DNA of 64,000 nt, taken from positions 5,456,001 through 5,520,000 of the forward strand of contig NC_079232.1 of NCBI RefSeq assembly GCF_028502605.1, read 5' to 3'. The notes under the pieces were generated by a model that was not told the DNA's origin, did no database searches, and saw nothing but the letters and a program-made list of their open reading frames with translations. Made by a program: the position numbers and the translations under genes. This stretch comes from Trichoderma breve (taxonomy: Eukaryota; Ascomycota; Sordariomycetes; Hypocreales; Hypocreaceae). Positions 1 to 11,900 of this stretch are shown here, piece by piece. The stretch's first letter is position 1; each line of letters opens with the position of its first letter.

Positions 1-21
1 TTTTTTTTTTTTTTTTTTTTT
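1..21. repeat. poly-T tract at window edge
   Basis: The window opens inside a run of 21 T. It is a simple homopolymer about 190 bases upstream of the first gene. Nothing else is visible in it. Confidence 0.9.
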
Positions 22-207
22 CAAATTTGCTATAAAGAGGTCGCTACTTCGCATCTTCATCGATTCCAAACTTTCTCTCTCGAATCCAAACTTTCTCGAA
101 TCCAAATTTCTGTAGTTTTCCATAGCCTCTACTAGGATTCTCAAGCTCTGCCACCTTCAGCTAATCAGCTAGCTACGCCAAGCAAGGTCCTTCCTCGATC
201 TGGCATC

Positions 208-2605
208 ATGTCATTGGCAGTAAGTGATCCGTTCTCTGGATAATCTCTTCTCAACGCACTCTAACATCTTTCACTATTAAAAGGGAGACCCCGTCATGGA
301 ACGTGGAATAGCCATCCCTCGAATCGTCAGAGACAATGGATTCTGCCTCACCTGTCGTCGCGCGGGGAAGCAATGTGACTCGACGCTACCCATATGCCGT
401 ACTTGTCAAGAGGACGGGCTCGAGTGTATTCAGCCAATCAGTGCATACCCTCGAGTACAGAGCAATCCTGCAAAACGTCAAAGGGATAGCTCTGAATCGC
501 CAGAAGAGAGGCCCCGGGCTAGGCTCCGACCTGCGTCTTTGTCTCCGGCTACAGTAGAGCCTCCTGCCGAGCCCGAGTCCGAGTCCGAGGCTGAGACTGA
601 AATCTTGACAACGTCGGCACCTGAACCTCAATCTGAATCTGAGACTGAAATCTTGACCCCGTCTACACCTCGACCTCAGTCCGAGGCTGAGACTGAAATC
701 TTGATCCCGTCGGCACCTAAACCTCAATATGAGTCTGTTCGCCAGACTCGGCCTCAACCTCAACCTCAACCTCAACCTCAACCTCAGCCACAACACCAGG
801 AGAATGAAGATGATGAGAATTCTACATCTGGGCCTGGGTGGAGCGTGTTTATGAATGCTATAACACGAGAGATTGATCAAGCTCAGCAGAGCTTGCTACG
901 ACAGACGCAAGGCCATGTGCGATTCTCCATGGTTCTCGACCCACACAACGGTGACCCAGACCATGACTATGCTGTCTATTACGATTACCTTTACGACCTC
1001 GACTCTGACTCTGACTCTGACTCTGATTCCGACTCTGGAGATGAAGATGATGATGTCGGTAGGCCAGATGAGGACGGAAGCCAAAACTCTGCCCCCTCTA
1101 CCTCAGAAACGGCGGCTCATACCCCTCCTACCGTTATTGTGTATCAGATCAGGGATACTTGGACAGGACCGGGAGCGCCTCCTCTCGTAGCTTATCTTCA
1201 CGACTTCATTGACTATATGAGCGTGTGTCACTTGTCACGTGCGCCATCCGACTCTCTGCCACTTTCATTGCTGCCGGCAAGTGAGCAAACTACAGCCGAG
1301 ACTCTCAGATACTATGTTCTGCGCCCAATCAACCGCGGCACGAGGCCTTTGCCAGATATTAACCCTACCAACCCCAAGGTTGTTGACTTGGCATATTCCA
1401 ACCCTCTGGCCCTGCAGCTCATCATCGCCGAGAGGGCCAATCACCGCGAGGTATCCTCTGCAAGGCTGCCGACGGGTCAGATAGCTGAAGAGTTCTATCG
1501 TGCTGCTATTGGCGCCTTTGCTCCCAAGATTCGAAGCTACCTCAATGGACATGAAGAGGACATGTTGCCTCTGACTATGGGGAGTCTGATCCTGGCTCTC
1601 ATGGAGGTTAGTATTTATCCCCTCATCTCTTGTCCGCTCCCCGACGTGTAACATTTCCCTCCATCACCCCCTTAGAGCTAGAATCTCATGGTGCTGATCA
1701 AGGCTAACATAACACCTACTATGAAATAGAAAGCTCGGTTGGACAGGCGTGGCCGAGCTCCCAATTATCCTGCATTCGCCGGTCGCATTCTGATCATGCT
1801 TACCACTCTTCCCCACGAGGAAGTTTGCGATAATCTTCCAGATATCTTGGTCGAGTATTATATGCACACTGCCATGTTTGCTTGCCTCGCAGCCGATATT
1901 ACCACGGCAGAGACGATCCCTTTCGTGAGCAGTGCGTTTCAAGATGCCGTCGACAGACTGGCGGCCAGGAACTACAACGGTACGCTCTGCGGAACCTGGT
2001 TGCCGATCATGGTTTCCATACATAACATCTTTACGCTGGGCATGTCCATGCGACCTTATGTAAATGGCCCGTTGAATATCCCAAGACCAGGCCCGTCGGT
2101 AGGCTATCTGTCTGATCACTTTGTCACCTTTGGCCGGATTCAAGAGAAGCTATTCAATTTCGCACCTGCCCTGGATGAGTTCAGCCCGGATTTCGAGGCG
2201 GCCGTGGTGTGGAGAAATGCGGCCATGCTGTACCTTTGGAGCCTCTTGGAATGGCCACACGCCCCGAAACCCACCGGACCTTACAGCGAAATGATTCACA
2301 ACGCTTTTCACGACGCAATCCGGCGGCTGGGGCAAATAGACAGGGAGCACGATGTGAACAAGACCATTTGTTGGCCCCTGCTCGTCATTGGTTGCTTCTC
2401 AATGGAAAAGAATTATCAGGATTACATTGGAAGCCGCCTCCTCGACATCTCAGCCCGCTTCAAGGTTGGCAACGCGCTCGAGACTTATTTCATACTGAAG
2501 CATGTCTGGACGCTGCCGGCTGTGTGGCGTAGCCCCTGGCTACTGCGCGGATCGATTCGAGAGACGAAGAGCTGGGGAACTCATGAGCCTAACCGTTTCT
2601 TATAA
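208..2605 (+). CDS. Zn(II)2Cys6 fungal transcription factor
   Basis: This is a sequence-specific nuclear regulator of the Gal4-type zinc cluster class; its targets are unknown. I read three exons: 208-219, 284-1606 and 1730-2605, giving 736 residues. The first intron (220-283) has GTAAGT, CTAAC and AAG and leaves a 12-base first coding exon (MSLA). The second (1607-1729, GTTAGT...ATAG) is phase 0 and joins ALME to KARLD. The zinc cluster is canonical: C25, C28, C35, C42, C45, C52 (spacing 2-6-6-2-6). Low-complexity linkers follow: three tandem acidic copies around ETEIL[TI]PS, a PQ repeat, and an Asp-Ser tract near residue 243. The C-terminal 290 residues look like the alpha-helical fungal transcription-factor middle region. 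Without the microexon, translation would start at 296 and lose only eight residues. The zinc cluster is certain; the exact start is likely. Confidence 0.88.
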
Positions 2606-3476
2606 ATTGTTGAGAGAATTTCCTTGCGCTGTTTTCTTCTTTTGCTTTCTCATTTTCTCTCTCTCCTCTGTCTTCGTTTCCTATCATACACTCCTTTATC
2701 ACTCTCCTTCCTCAGTCTGCTTCTTTTTTGTCTACTTCTTAGTCTGCTTCCTCTCAGGCTCCTTGTTCTCAATCTGCGTTTTCTTACTCTCCTTATGCTC
2801 TGTCTCGTTTCACACCCTGCTTTTTCTCTGTTTCTTTTTCTCAGCCTCCTTGTTCTCAGTCTTCTTTCTGACGCTCGTTTTTCTCAATCTCTTTGTTCTC
2901 AGTCTGCTTTTCCGGACCAAACAAGCAGACCAGCCGTGACGATGTGGCCAAAGTGCCAGCACAGACGGGTGACATCAAAACTACTGCTGCTGCTACTGCT
3001 TCATACAACCATGTAGGTTCGATCACATGCTATCGTTTTTTCTCAGTCTGCTTCTCTCAGCTCTTTCGTCTGTGTCTTTCGCCTGTGTCTTTCGATTGTC
3101 TCCTTCGTCCGTCTCCCTTGTCTGTGTCTTTCGTTGTCTCGTTCGATTGTCTCGATTGTCTGTCGCTTTCGTCTGTTGCTTTCATCATTTTCCTCATCAT
3201 TTCCTTTTACTTTTGAGTTTTGTTTGCCCCACCTTGGCTGTCCTCTCTGCCTACTCTCCTTAATCATTGGCCCGTTACTCTGCTTTATCTGACCTTCATT
3301 TCGTTTGTAACGGCCTAAAGGGCATTGTTTGGAGGACGTAATAATGATCAGCACGTAAATACACGGCGCGGGTTGCATAAAGGATTGGTAATCTTGGTCT
3401 GTATCTCTTTCAATAAATTCTAAAGTCTAAAAACAAAGATGCGCCTATTTGTTTGAACCGTGAACTACTCCGGCCT
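2606..3476. other. Intergenic; pyrimidine-rich block
   Basis: This lies between the converging 3' ends of the zinc-cluster regulator and the amidotransferase. From about 2620 to 3240 the plus strand is strongly C/T-rich and built of degenerate units such as CTCAGTCTGCTT and GTGTCTTTCG. Open frames across it encode only Leu/Phe/Ser-rich junk. I see no gene. Confidence 0.75.
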
Positions 3477-4389
3477 TTACTCTTCCCTATCCTTCCAGTT
3501 TCCGCTGTCGAGAAAAAACTCGATGATCTTGCTAGACAAACGCACCCCGTCGTGCGGACGGTCGACACGTTTGATGGCGTCCTGGAATGCTTCCTCGCCA
3601 AATATGTTGCGCTCCACTTTGAGAAGCTCGTCGTTGATGGGCTCGTCAAATTCCGGGTGCCCCTGGAAAGAAAGCACTCGCCCTGGCTTGTAGAGAATCT
3701 GGATGGGACATGTAGCGCTAGAGCCGAGGTTTGTGACTTCAGACGGGACCGTGAGGACGGCATCGCGATGCATCTGATGCAGCGCCTATGACATAGTGTT
3801 AGTTTCTCAAAAGAAACTCTTAAAAACAAACTATCAATTGGCTGAATCATACCAGCGACGGAGACCCAAGGAATTTCTGGCCCTGCTCGTTCAGATCAAT
3901 GCTTCCGACGGAGAGCTCCCACCCGCCTGGACTGTGGTTGACGTCGGCTCCGAGTGCACGACCGATGATCTGGTGGCCGAAGCAAATGCCGATGACTTTC
4001 TTGTCTGTAGATTCCAGGGCGTGTTTGATGTAGTCGACTAGAGTCACGATCCACGGAACATCTTCAAATGCCGTGCCGTCTGTTACATGTATCATGTAGA
4101 ACCCAAGTCAGCCACTTGTCGACGCCCAATAATACCAAGGTGGAAGAAGATGAGACGCACAGCTTCCAGTCATGACGATTGCATCTACGTCCTCTATCTG
4201 AGGATATTTCCCATTGATGACATCCCATTTGCTCACTTGGAGCTGCACATCGGAGGCCGCATCGCCCAAGTTTTTGAGTCCAAGCCTAAAGAGATCTTCA
4301 AAGATGTCACCGTATGAGCCGCGAGCGGCTTTGGCCTTGGGTAGAGTCGTTTCGCATTCTAAAATGCCCAATCGCAGCACTCGAGCCAT
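3477..4389 (-). CDS. class I glutamine amidotransferase-like protein
   Basis: This is a stand-alone class I (GMP-synthase-like) glutamine amidotransferase domain, a family expected to hydrolyse glutamine or a gamma-glutamyl substrate. The true substrate cannot be read here. There are three exons on the minus strand: 4389-4161, 4079-3853 and 3785-3477, giving 254 residues. Both introns have clear signals (GTGCGT...AACAG and GTATGA...CATAG, the latter with CTAAC). The nucleophile elbow GICFGHQ puts the catalytic Cys at 109, and FQGHPEF supplies His195 and Glu197, so the triad is complete. Segments MTGS-YGTAF and ALHQMHRD are typical of the fungal family. The start MARVLRLGILECE fits the usual first beta strand. 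It is probably cytosolic because no signal peptide is visible. A TATA-like element lies about 80 bases upstream. Confidence 0.9.
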
Positions 4390-5087
4390 TTTGGTCTGTT
4401 CCTTGTCCGGGTTTGCTCCGATTTCTCCGTAATATTGTTCATACCAGGATCAAAGAAGGTATCCAGGAATATATACCTTAGGTAGGCGTCTCCTTGACCC
4501 CAATGATTCTATTTGATACCGAGAAATCCTCAGGTTCAATTAGATAATAAATTAAACGTAACGCCATCCTAGCCCACGATGCTCTTAATAATTAGAGCAC
4601 ATGTAGTCATGTGGGTTTTGCTGCTAGTTTGCACCATCGTGGACCCTTGGGCCGCTATCATTGTTGGAATGGGGCCGCTGCCAATCAACGACGCCCTTTT
4701 CATTCTCAAAGTAGAAGCACAAGTGCGTGTTTCGCATATACTTGGCGATAAGGGAAAGACGCGTTTCTTCCAAATCTTTACGGATTCCAAATCGCGGGTG
4801 ATAGAATGAAGGAAGAAAATCCGACATTTGTTCAATGCTTCAATTCAGCTGTACGTACAGAGTAATACATTGGATTTTAGGCACCTTGGCAGGCATGCAT
4901 CTGATAACCAGTGGGCACGTGGTGATTAGCACAGGCAAACAGAGCGGATAACAGCAACACAATTCGTAAGAAGGAATCATCAATTCATTTCTCGTTTTAT
5001 TTACAAGCCAAAGTGCTCTCAGCACCTCAGCCACTGCATATCTACACGAAGAAAAAATGGCAGCCTCGAAAAACAAGTCGACCTAGC
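4390..5087. other. Intergenic; small unconfirmed ORF
   Basis: This is the upstream side of the amidotransferase, with a TATATATT element at 4468-4475 on the minus strand. A minus-strand ORF of 67 codons at 4827-4624 (starts MSDFLPSF) has natural-looking composition and a good ATG context, but no recognisable domain. I do not promote it to a gene. Confidence 0.4.
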
Positions 5088-5641
5088 TTAGGCAGAGCCT
5101 CCAATCTGGTGGCCGGTGGCAACGGCGACGGAAAAAGCGGCAAAGTTGCCGTTGACGATGGTGGCAGCAGTGTCACGGTCGTAAGCGGCATAGGGGATCT
5201 CGCAGTCGGCAGTGCTAAGAGGCACAGTATCAGCAACTTTGTCTTTCTTCTATCTTTCTTTCTTCGGTGAGAGTTCGTTGACTTACTTGTAGAGAACAAC
5301 AGCGTGGCCCTCGGCAACCTTGATGGACTGGACGAGTGGGCTAGGTGAAGATCTTCGTTAGCTGCATGTATCAAAAGCTTAAGGCGAGAGCAGCAGGCTA
5401 AGCTTACAAGGTGGCAACGGGGTTGCATCCTCCAAGAGAGTCATCAGTGCCGCTGATGGTGTAGCTGACACCCTCAAAGTTGGTGGCGGAGAAGAGAGTG
5501 GCCTATCGATGCGACAAATTGAGCGTCAGTCATTATCTGCTTCGCATTCTCGAGACTTCAGGGGCCCCAGCCAACACTCACAACATCCTGAGCGGCGACA
5601 ATGCCGGCAAAGACTAGAGAGAGAACGCCGGAGAACTGCAT
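5088..5641 (-). CDS. small secreted protein
   Basis: This is a short predicted extracellular protein of 111 residues with no enzymatic motif; I do not recognise a named family. Four minus-strand exons (5641-5582, 5502-5408, 5340-5287, 5214-5088) join in frame through three introns: GTGAGT...GATAG, GTAAGC...CCTAG and GTAAGT...CTTAG. The N-terminus MQFSGVLSLVFAGIVAAQ is a classical signal peptide, likely cleaved near AAQ-D. The mature chain is Gly/Thr/Ala-rich, has two cysteines (GGCNP and ADCEIP) that could form one disulphide, and ends in IGGSA. A TATATAAAGG box sits about 115 bases upstream of the ATG. Three introns in about 550 bases, a signal peptide and a strong TATA box fit an abundantly expressed secreted protein. 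An effector-like role would be a guess. Confidence 0.85.
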
Positions 5642-5755
5642 ATTTGCGGTGGGGAGTTGTCTTGGTTGATTGGAAGAGTGCTGATGAGAGTGTTGCTTGC
5701 TGTTAATGCTGCTGGTTGTTGTGAGGAGATGTTTCGAAAGGGAGCATTTCCTAAC

Positions 5756-5765
5756 CTTTATATAC
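5756..5765 (-). promoter_or_regulatory. TATA box of small secreted protein gene
   Basis: TATATAAAGG reads on the minus strand about 115 bases before the ATG at 5641. A CA-rich, G-poor leader lies between them, as in highly expressed fungal genes. Confidence 0.65.
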
Positions 5766-8493
5766 TTGTAAGTTGCCTCCCGAATTATTGCCCGAGCCCG
5801 TTGCAACGACAATTCGTGATTCCAGGATGTTTGGCCCATCGCTTTGTACAAGGATCATCCCCAGCTTCGCATATACGGATTACACAAAGACAACGGTATG
5901 CTTACTCGTGCCGATGCATACAGTACAGATGAGATCCAACCCCAGGGACAAACCAGCCAGTCTGGTGCCAGAATACGACGTCGACCTCCTTATTCCAACC
6001 TAGATTTAGAACAAATCCATTTCGAATGTACTAGCGGATTCCAAATGGGAAGGCTGAAGAATTACTCCAAAAGAGGCATTACTAGATGACAGCATATGTG
6101 AGCATGTTTGCGGGCAAAGCAAAGTCAGATCACACACACCTCCCACACCTCGTAACCGGCACAGGCACGGAAACAATTGCTGAGAGACCACTAATACCCA
6201 GCAATGCATAAACAGCTAACCAACGCTAACCAGTCAATTTGTCCGCAGGCCTGATGATCGTCTCCATACTACAGGACTAATAAATCCAAAACGATGTGTC
6301 GTTGCATGAAGAATACGGAATGACGGCAGGGATGTTGGCTAGTGACCTACCAAAATAAGCTTGATCTTGGTGCGATCCATGACTTGGAACAATCCCCCCT
6401 TTAGAATTATGTCAACAACAGGCAGCAATGAGAAGCCACTGATTAGTATTTACATGAGCAAGATACAAGTTTCGGGCGCATCTTATAGCCGTTTAGAGCA
6501 AGCATGTTGCTCTTAAAAGGAGGTTGCAGCCCTATTTTGTCGTTACATTGAGCCGTCAGCCGGCGGTAACAGCCCATCATCAGGATATAGGCAGTCGGAA
6601 AGTGGAACTGCGAGTTGCGATGAACGGAAGAGAGCGGAAAGTGGGACTGTCTGCGAACTCTGATGAATGAAATCGATTGTTTCAAGCACGAGGTCATTCG
6701 AGGAAACACGGCTTTGAACTTTGGATCTCTGGGTGTTTCGATCTCAAGGTAAGCTTCATGTTAGCCCCACCACGTCCAAATCTGTGTTGAGCATTCGATG
6801 AGGGCAAGGAAGATGAAACGTAGCCCTTGTTGGAAGTATCAGAAAGAAAACAAAGATTTGTAAACTCTTTCTTTGTTCAGTTGAGTTCAGCACAGGTTCA
6901 AAACAAGAAATATGCTCGTACGATTACCTTCCTGCGGGAGAGTAGCATCTGGGCTCGGGATAATTCCCTTGTTGGTCCGGATAATAAGCCTCCTGCTAGA
7001 ACCAGAAAGCGTAAGAAAATAGTATACATGTTGAAACCACCGAGGCAACATCACGCGAACTCGGCAGTTGGGTTTGCCTGTGTACGTTGGTTACGTATTT
7101 TGTTGATGCGAGAATAGTTCAAAAAAGAATATGATTGACATACAGAGTTGACAGAATGATGGACTTAGATCCGACGGTTCATAACAATTATCCTCCTCAC
7201 ATTCGTAGAACAACATGAGCCCGGGTCACACATCAACTAAAACATCAAATAATTGTTGCTCGTAACCTCTCCAAATCAACTCCAGTCGAGTTATTGCCTC
7301 AACATTAAATCGTCTTGTCATCAATCACACCTCCTAGGAGATCATGACCACTGCTTCTTCATTTTGGCAAGGATGGAATCCGAACAACCATCTTAATCGA
7401 TCGAATAGCCTACCCGGAACGGGGATTTCGAATTCACATTTTCCCGCTGCCCCGCCACGGTCGGGGGGCCGATTTTGTGCGAGATCTTTTTCTTTGACCT
7501 CTTGGTTAGTTGGTGGGGATCGCTGCCAATTCTGCCGGTCAAATCGCCGGGCGGTCAGAAAAAGTTGGCTCACCGCCCGCCGTGCTCCTGCTCGCTTCCT
7601 ATAAAACTTCACACAGCTGGCCGTTTGTTTTGTTTTTTTTTCTTCTTTTCTTCTTTACGTCGACAATACTTCAGTATGTGCACCCCTAACTGTGATGGCC
7701 CACTGTCTCAAACGGCTTCTAACTTTTGTGTTTTTCTTTCTACAGGAGAATCATTTCTATAGTATTCGTCTCTTGCTTTGGTTCCCAAAAGAGCCATCGA
7801 ATCCACCCTGGTTGATGATTGTATATCCTCAGCACCCAAGAGTGAAAAATTTTCTGGTCCTCTCGCTCCGTTCGCAAGAATGGCGGCGTTTGCTTTGTGC
7901 AATTGCTGTATAGAGAGTTGTTTCTTCTTGATGATCTCGACCCTGTTCGTGGTCTGCCTTTGGGCGCGTGGACAGGGTGGGTGTTGATGGACGTCTGACA
8001 GGCTTTTGTTTTTTTCATTGCAGATTGGGGCTTGCCCTGGGTGTGAAGAAGAATCGAACCGTAAGATGACTGTGAATTGGCCGTTAAAATCTTTCGTACG
8101 GGTTGTGGGTGTGGAAAAATTTCTCTTGCTCTCGATGCTTTGGCGGGGCATAAAATTTTTCCATGCGTCGTCCAACATTGTCTCTCTTCTGCCTTGTCTT
8201 CTTGTAAATGCCATCCATGCGTTTTTCAGTTATTACTCTTGAAGCAAAATTCGTTATTCCTACTGCGTCATTTGCCGAACGATACCACCTTTGAGGAGTC
8301 ATGAGTAGCTGACCGCGTCCACCCCCACAGCCCCTTCCAATGGCAAAGAGGGGTGTGGGTTGGGTGACTCTCTTCACCTATTCGGACCTTTGTTTACGAG
8401 GCATAGTAGGTTCATCAACTATGTTGCATTATATCTTCGGGAAAAGATACTAGTATTCGTCCATTACGCAGAATGACAGCCTGTCTACCTCTA
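5766..8493. other. Long stretch without a supported gene
   Basis: No open frame here shows recognisable protein sequence. The only structured part is near 7.4-8.2 kb. It has GC-rich CGG/CCG triplets at 7456-7556, a TATAAAA at 7600-7606, a T/C-rich run at 7626-7655 and an ATG at 7676, which together look like a promoter and leader. Downstream, candidate splice acceptors occur (TCTACAG near 7745, CATTGCAG near 8020), but I could not assemble a convincing reading frame. Confidence 0.5.
7600..7606 (+). promoter_or_regulatory. possible TATA box without assigned gene
   Basis: TATAAAA is followed by a pyrimidine-rich stretch and an ATG at 7676. The arrangement is promoter-like, but no protein or RNA product could be assigned downstream. 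Confidence 0.3.
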
Positions 8494-8706
8494 CTACAGC
8501 ATAACAGTCGCACCGATCGCGGCTCCAGCAACGGTTACCAATGAGCCACCAATAGCATTACTAGCATTTTGAGTCGATAATGTTGCCATTGAAGCAGAGG
8601 TGCGTGTTCCGTTCGAAGCAGCATGGGGTTGGCTCTCGGTAGAGAGAGTTGCCGGGTCCGTGATGGGAACCCTGACCGACGTGGAAGCAGAAGTTGTGAC
8701 AGACCA
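8494..8706 (-). CDS. C-terminal exon resembling a GPI-anchored surface protein
   Basis: After a CTAG acceptor, a 70-codon frame runs on the minus strand to a TAG. It begins WSVTTSASTSVRV, is dominated by Ser/Thr/Ala, and ends TQNASNAIGGS followed by the hydrophobic tail LVTVAGAAIGATVML. This is the form of a Ser/Thr-rich stalk with a GPI-attachment signal: small residues at the omega site, then a hydrophobic C-terminus. No matching N-terminal exon with a signal peptide was found in the short space before the CorA-like gene. It could be the last exon of a gene I failed to assemble, a relic, or chance. Confidence 0.4.
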   Translation of the reverse strand, partial: WSVTTSASTSVRVPITDPATLSTESQPHAASNGTRTSASMATLSTQNASNAIGGSLVTVAGAAIGATVML

Positions 8707-8960
8707 CTAGCCCCTTCGGAAGGAAGAAGATTCTCAACTTAGTCAGTTGTTGACAACAAGCGCTAACTAAAGGATTTCTTTCTGTGCACCTTGGATTGCT
8801 GGTTGGAAAAGGGGCTCAACATTTAAGGACGACCCTGATCTTTTGGCGTCTGACGAAATGTTATCCCACCACAGGCTGGGACCAGTTGAAGTATGTATAT
8901 TGCCATATAACTCGACCAATAACTGACTATATGTAGCCTAGATGGCAAACAGGCTGTCTA

Positions 8961-11900
8961 TCACACCTCAGATATAGCAGATTGGTTTCCTCGCCGGCGA
9001 GACACTCCAGCCCTGTTGTCCAACCACCCAGTAACATTATTGCTACTTTGACTGTTGATTTTTCGCTTGTTTTCCTGCTCCTTGTGGTGTCTATCTATCG
9101 CAACGTCTAACGAGACTCGTTTGTTAGGCTTGTCGGACCCCCAACGGAATGCCACAATGAGAACGACTGAGATTACGGCGGCAGATATCACAACTGAGAT
9201 TACACTCCATTAGCTTTGAATCACGAGCAAATCTTCGAGGGCAAAAGCAACCAGGCTTACACATATACATAATCTGTTCCCTCATACTCATCCACTCATC
9301 ACCAGTCGAATTTCTGTTATTCATTCCAAAGAAACCAGTGAAAAACCCAAGCGGTAGCTGGATTATGCAATGGACGTTAGAGATCGTTATTCCATGAAAA
9401 AAAGGTAGCGCTACTTACGAAAAAGATCGTGATGATTGTGAATGCCATGATGGCGCGGCCTTGCTGAACGCTTTCGTCTGCTCGTTCTAGCGCAATCCGG
9501 GCTTCAACAATGCTAGCTTCTTGCTGCTTAAGCGATAGCAGTGCTTGGAGCTGGAAGTACCATGAGCATAAAGAATTTTTAGACGGTTGAAGGATGATGA
9601 TTGTGTATACCTGCTCGGTCGTGCGGGTTACAGCTTTTTGGAAATCGGCTATTTCGTCAATGCGATTCTGTACCTTCTCCGCCAAATTGGATGTCTCTTC
9701 CAGGTCCTCTAAAGTGCAGGATGACCAGTTATTGGCACTTTGAACACTCTGACCCTTGTCGTGTCTGCTCTTGATGTGCTTTTGCAGCTCATTCACAACA
9801 GTTAATTGCTGCTTATAGATACGCTCCACTTTGGCATGGGCGATTAGTTGAGACAATCTGGCTCGAAGAAACTATCAGCTCAAAGGTAAACTTACTCATA
9901 TTTAGCTCATCAGTAATATCCTGCGATTCTTTCAGCAAGACGCCCTCTGGATTAATGTTCAGGTATCTGAACGAATCTCTGTTACGGCCCTTGGACCGCT
10001 CCGGGTTAATTCCCAAGTGGCGTTTTAACCATTCTTTAAAACCGTCTGCAGTCTTGTGCTTTTTCTCCTTTTCCATGTTCGACGACTGAAGACTGATGTT
10101 GGCCCAGAAAAGACTGTAGGCTGATGTGGTGTTGTAAGCCTATTTTGATTGGCTTCAATGAACTTTGACCATTTCGTTCTCTTCGGGGAGGAGAGAGAAA
10201 TCCATAACACATACCACAGTCCCAATGGCTTGAGCAAACAGATCCATCACCTCTGGGCGGTCATCCGTAGGCTGTGTCCTGTCAAAGAATACCTTTGAAC
10301 ATTGGTCAATGATGAGAGTGGCTGCGAATCCATTAGTGAATAGAATTTTTCACCGCAGAATGTTACTTGCCAAGATGGTAGATGGATCGAATGCGCTTCC
10401 TCTTCCCAAGAATCTGCCGGAGACTCTTATGAACACCGGAGGAATCAGGCTTGTTTCTCCCCCAACGGCGTGGAAAAGATGTGACGATTGTATCTACTAT
10501 CTTGTTAGACTGTCGAAAGCTTCCAAGTCATCATGCATTTGGTATAGTCTCACCCTCTCCAAGGATCCACATCCACAATTGGTCAACCATGACGACTCGA
10601 GTCACTCCGACTAACTTTGTCATCTCCTTCTTCTTTTGAGCAGCTGTGCCTGAGCTAGTAGTGCTCCCAGATCTAGTGCCAAGTGTACGTGAAACGGCGG
10701 TAGACTCGACGTGCTGAGTGTGCGGAGACGTCGTGTTAAGGCTAGTGGAACTCGTTGCTGCCTTTTCATTTTCTTGTTGTTTTTCATGCCTTTCTTTCCT
10801 GGCTCTTGTTTGTCGATAGACTACTTGGTCTGTATCTCTATCTACTGTATCTTCAACGACAGAGAAATATGACTGGTCCAGCGTTCGACGAATGTGCAGA
10901 GGAGGCCCCAATTTCGCGCCTCGTGGTCCGGCCGTGACGACACCCTGCTTCGTTTCAGAAAAGCCTTGCCGAAGTAGCCGCTCATCTGCGTCATAGTCCA
11001 TGGCATCCCAGACCTGAGCTATATCATAGAGATACCTTCCAACTTTGGTTGGAATATTCTCACGATCAAACTTTTGAGGGAGACAGTGAGCCTCCCTCGC
11101 AGCCTCGAGAAGATAGGAGTTCAGAGGAACCTTATTATCTTCGACAAGCTCCTGAACTATTTGCACCATCTTTGCCCGCCTTCGATTAGTTTCCCAGTGC
11201 AGATATGGGAGCTAAGGGAGAAAGATAACGTCAATGTCTGTTCTTGACCGTCATAACAGGGAACAACTTACAAAGAGAGAGATATGAGATGGAACATTGT
11301 GATCCGTGTGGTCTTTCATGTTGGATTGATTAGATATTTGCATCTTACGGCACTCGATGAAGCAACTTACCTGAAACATGGGCACATCGAGGTCTCATAT
11401 GCCGCAGGTGGAACAAATCCTTTCCTATCCCAGAACCATGTAGCTGCCCTCGCCAGTGCTCAAAAGATAGCAACTGGTTCTCATTCTCTTCGGGGTCTTC
11501 TTCTGTGGGGGTTCTGTTCACTTCATAGTATCTTGTTATCGCCGTCTATGGGATATGTTAGCTAACCAATCTTGATCTGAAATAGTATGACACTCACCTC
11601 GATCCATCCCATGTGATTGGCCGGAAAGTGGAAATATTTGATGCTTTCTTCGTCGCGTTCAAAGAGTTTGCGATTCTCGATCGTGTTGGACAGTATGGTG
11701 TCCATTTTGACCTTTTGGTTAGGAAATTCCCCCGAGGATGAGTCGATATCCTCGTACTGCTCGCCTCGCCATTGCCTGTCGTCTTCTTTCTTGAAATACA
11801 TGACGCCAACTTTAAACTCATCAAGTGGCTCTTTCACCTTATCACCCAGTTCTTTCACCATACCCACCAACTCTTTTGCCTTATCCACAGGCTCTGTCAC

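Noticed and set aside
4624..4827. 67-codon minus-strand frame MSDFLPSFY...
   Set aside because: Natural-looking composition and start context, but no homology I can recognise and no splice partner; left as an intergenic note.
10490..10560. Apparent splice-phase mismatch in the CorA-like gene between WILGEG and TIVTSFP
   Set aside because: Using the acceptor AAGATAG at 10497 instead of AACAAG gives a phase 1 join (LGE-V-DTIVTSFP), and the whole 11-exon model is a multiple of three.
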